Shown here: piece by piece, positions 5,978 to 6,716 of the stretch
Layout of the letters: each line of letters begins with the position of its first letter
How positions within the stretch are numbered: position 1 is the stretch's first letter
Assembly (NCBI GenBank): GCA_027489105.1
Contig: JAIYAJ010000191.1
Coordinates: 1-6,716, forward strand
Origin: Zymomonas sp.
GTDB lineage: Bacteria > Pseudomonadota > Alphaproteobacteria > Sphingomonadales > Sphingomonadaceae
Reading direction: 5' to 3'
DNA: 6,716 nt
Translations under genes and position numbers: made by a program
Notes under the pieces: model-generated
Databases searched by the model: none
The model's input: the letters and a program-made list of their open reading frames with translations, nothing else
Told to the model about the DNA's origin: nothing

Positions 5978-6002
5978 AACGTATCACCGTTTCCCGGGTT
6001 CC
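5978..6002 (-). promoter_or_regulatory. Exact-consensus EcfG (general stress sigma factor) promoter
   Basis: On the - strand GGAAC (6002-5998), a 16-base spacer (5997-5982), then CGTT (5981-5978). This is the full consensus GGAAC-N16-CGTT for EcfG-family sigma factors of alphaproteobacteria. It lies 25 bases after the kinase stop codon and points into a region with no protein gene, which is why I read it as an sRNA promoter. Confidence 0.8.
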
Positions 6003-6027
6003 CGAGGGTGAGAGGATTTTTTTCGGA

Positions 6028-6716
6028 TCAGCGGTGCGCGGCGATCTCGATCTCGTATCGGCCCGCCTCGCGATCCTCCACCAGAGGCGCGCGGAACTGG
6101 CGCGCGATACCGGTGACGACCCGCTCGAACCGGACGATCGCAGGGTAGCCCGCGATCGCGCCCGACTCCATGCCGAAGGTCTCGATCTTCAGCCTGGCGC
6201 GATCGGCTGCTTCGGTCGGTTCGAGCGAAATGAGAATCGAGCCGTGCGGATTGCAGTGCATCATCATCTCGACCACCTCGGTGATCAGGAAGGCGGCCGG
6301 AACCGCGACGTCCTGGGTCACGTAGAGATCAGCCATGTTGAGCGCGATCGACATGCCTGCCGCTGCGGGAGGCGCCGAACCGCGCAAAGACGCAGCCAAC
6401 TCGCCGGCCAGCCCGCGTATGGCGAGGCCGCGATTCTCCTCCAGCTCCGCATAATGGTTGCGGTGGACCACGGCCAATGCATCGACGCGCCGCTGGATCG
6501 CGCCATAGGCGGTGGCGACCTCGCCCTCCGCACCGCGCGCGTGCAGATTGATCAGGCTGGAGACCACCTGGAGATTGTTCTTCACCCGATGGTGCACTTC
6601 ACGCGTGAGACGCGTCTGGCGGGCAAGCCCCTCCTCCAGTTCGGCCTCATGTTGCTGGATGCGCGCGGTGACTGAGGCGAAGCTCTCTGCAAGATCGCGG
6701 ATCTCGTGGCTGGGCG
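6028..6716 (-). CDS. HAMP / HisKA_2 sensor histidine kinase with degenerate ATP-binding domain, PhyP-like (5' end outside window)
   Basis: The frame is open to the right edge, so 227 C-terminal residues are visible. The first ones (HEIRDLAESFASVTARI) look like the second helix of a HAMP domain, implying a membrane-anchored sensor beyond the edge, then a coiled-coil linker. EVHHRVKNNLQVVSSLI is the HisKA_2 phospho-acceptor box; the likely phosphorylated His is at bases 6591-6589. The GTG at 6597 is an internal Val, not a start. The ATPase domain is degraded: the N-box position normally Asn in ELVTNALKH reads EVVEMMMHC (Met, near 6265), the DNG of the G1 box reads ETFG (near 6180), and no Gly-rich G2 lid is visible. 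Such a protein should bind ATP poorly and may act mainly as a phosphatase. PhyP of Sphingomonas, a negative regulator of PhyR, is a HisKA_2 protein of this sort; the assignment is inference from family, decay and neighbouring EcfG promoters. Confidence 0.85.
   Translation of the reverse strand, partial: PSHEIRDLAESFASVTARIQQHEAELEEGLARQTRLTREVHHRVKNNLQVVSSLINLHARGAEGEVATAYGAIQRRVDALAVVHRNHYAELEENRGLAIRGLAGELAASLRGSAPPAAAGMSIALNMADLYVTQDVAVPAAFLITEVVEMMMHCNPHGSILISLEPTEAADRARLKIETFGMESGAIAGYPAIVRFERVVTGIARQFRAPLVEDREAGRYEIEIAAHR

Noticed and set aside
6017..6023. Run of seven T on the + strand suggesting a terminator
   Set aside because: No adjacent stem of useful length precedes it and no + strand gene ends nearby.
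6034..6675. 213-codon open frame on the + strand
   Set aside because: It is exactly antisense to the HisKA_2 kinase, whose motifs are unmistakable; composition is typical of a high-GC shadow frame.
1..6716. Mobile elements, CRISPR arrays, tRNA or rRNA genes, attachment sites
   Set aside because: No transposase or integrase frames, no regularly spaced direct repeats, and no tRNA- or rRNA-like segments were recognised in reading either strand.

Overview
The window is high-GC, gene-dense DNA from an alphaproteobacterium, most likely of the order Sphingomonadales. This rests on the gene order argS / SPOR protein / nagZ / scpA / scpB / tatA / tatB / tatC, which is a familiar alphaproteobacterial block, on the protein sequences, and on the short entericidin-type lipoprotein and HisKA_2-type kinase that follow. 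The assignment comes from recognition, not from a database search.

Positions 1-5569 (+ strand) hold eight co-directional, closely packed genes: the 3' end of argS (arginyl-tRNA synthetase); a single-pass SPOR-domain protein of FtsN-like layout; nagZ (peptidoglycan recycling); scpA and scpB (kleisin and partner of the SMC condensin); and tatA, tatB, tatC (twin-arginine protein export). Start/stop contacts (TAG|ATG, TAGTG, ATGA) point to translational coupling at three junctions. The tat genes have a 152-base leader with a possible promoter of their own. A strong hairpin that overlaps the tatC stop codon closes the block.

Positions 5570-6716 (- strand) are different in character and hold the most interesting content. 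Reading leftwards there are: (1) the C-terminal 227 residues of a HAMP/HisKA_2 sensor kinase with an intact phospho-acceptor histidine region but a badly degraded ATP-binding domain; (2) 25 bases after its stop, an exact GGAAC-N16-CGTT match to the promoter consensus of the general stress sigma factor EcfG; (3) a region of about 96 bases with no gene, made of two hairpins with C-rich loops and ending in an intrinsic terminator, which I interpret as a stress-induced small RNA resembling Caulobacter GsrN; (4) a second, near-consensus EcfG promoter (GGAAC-N16-CATT); and (5) a 46-residue entericidin-like lipoprotein gene, which shares a bidirectional terminator with tatC.

Together the right-hand end reads as the edge of a general stress response (GSR) locus: a PhyP-like degenerate kinase, an EcfG-driven sRNA and an EcfG-driven lipoprotein. 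If so, phyR, nepR and ecfG should lie close by, probably just beyond the right edge of the window. That prediction, and the identity of the sRNA, are inferences.
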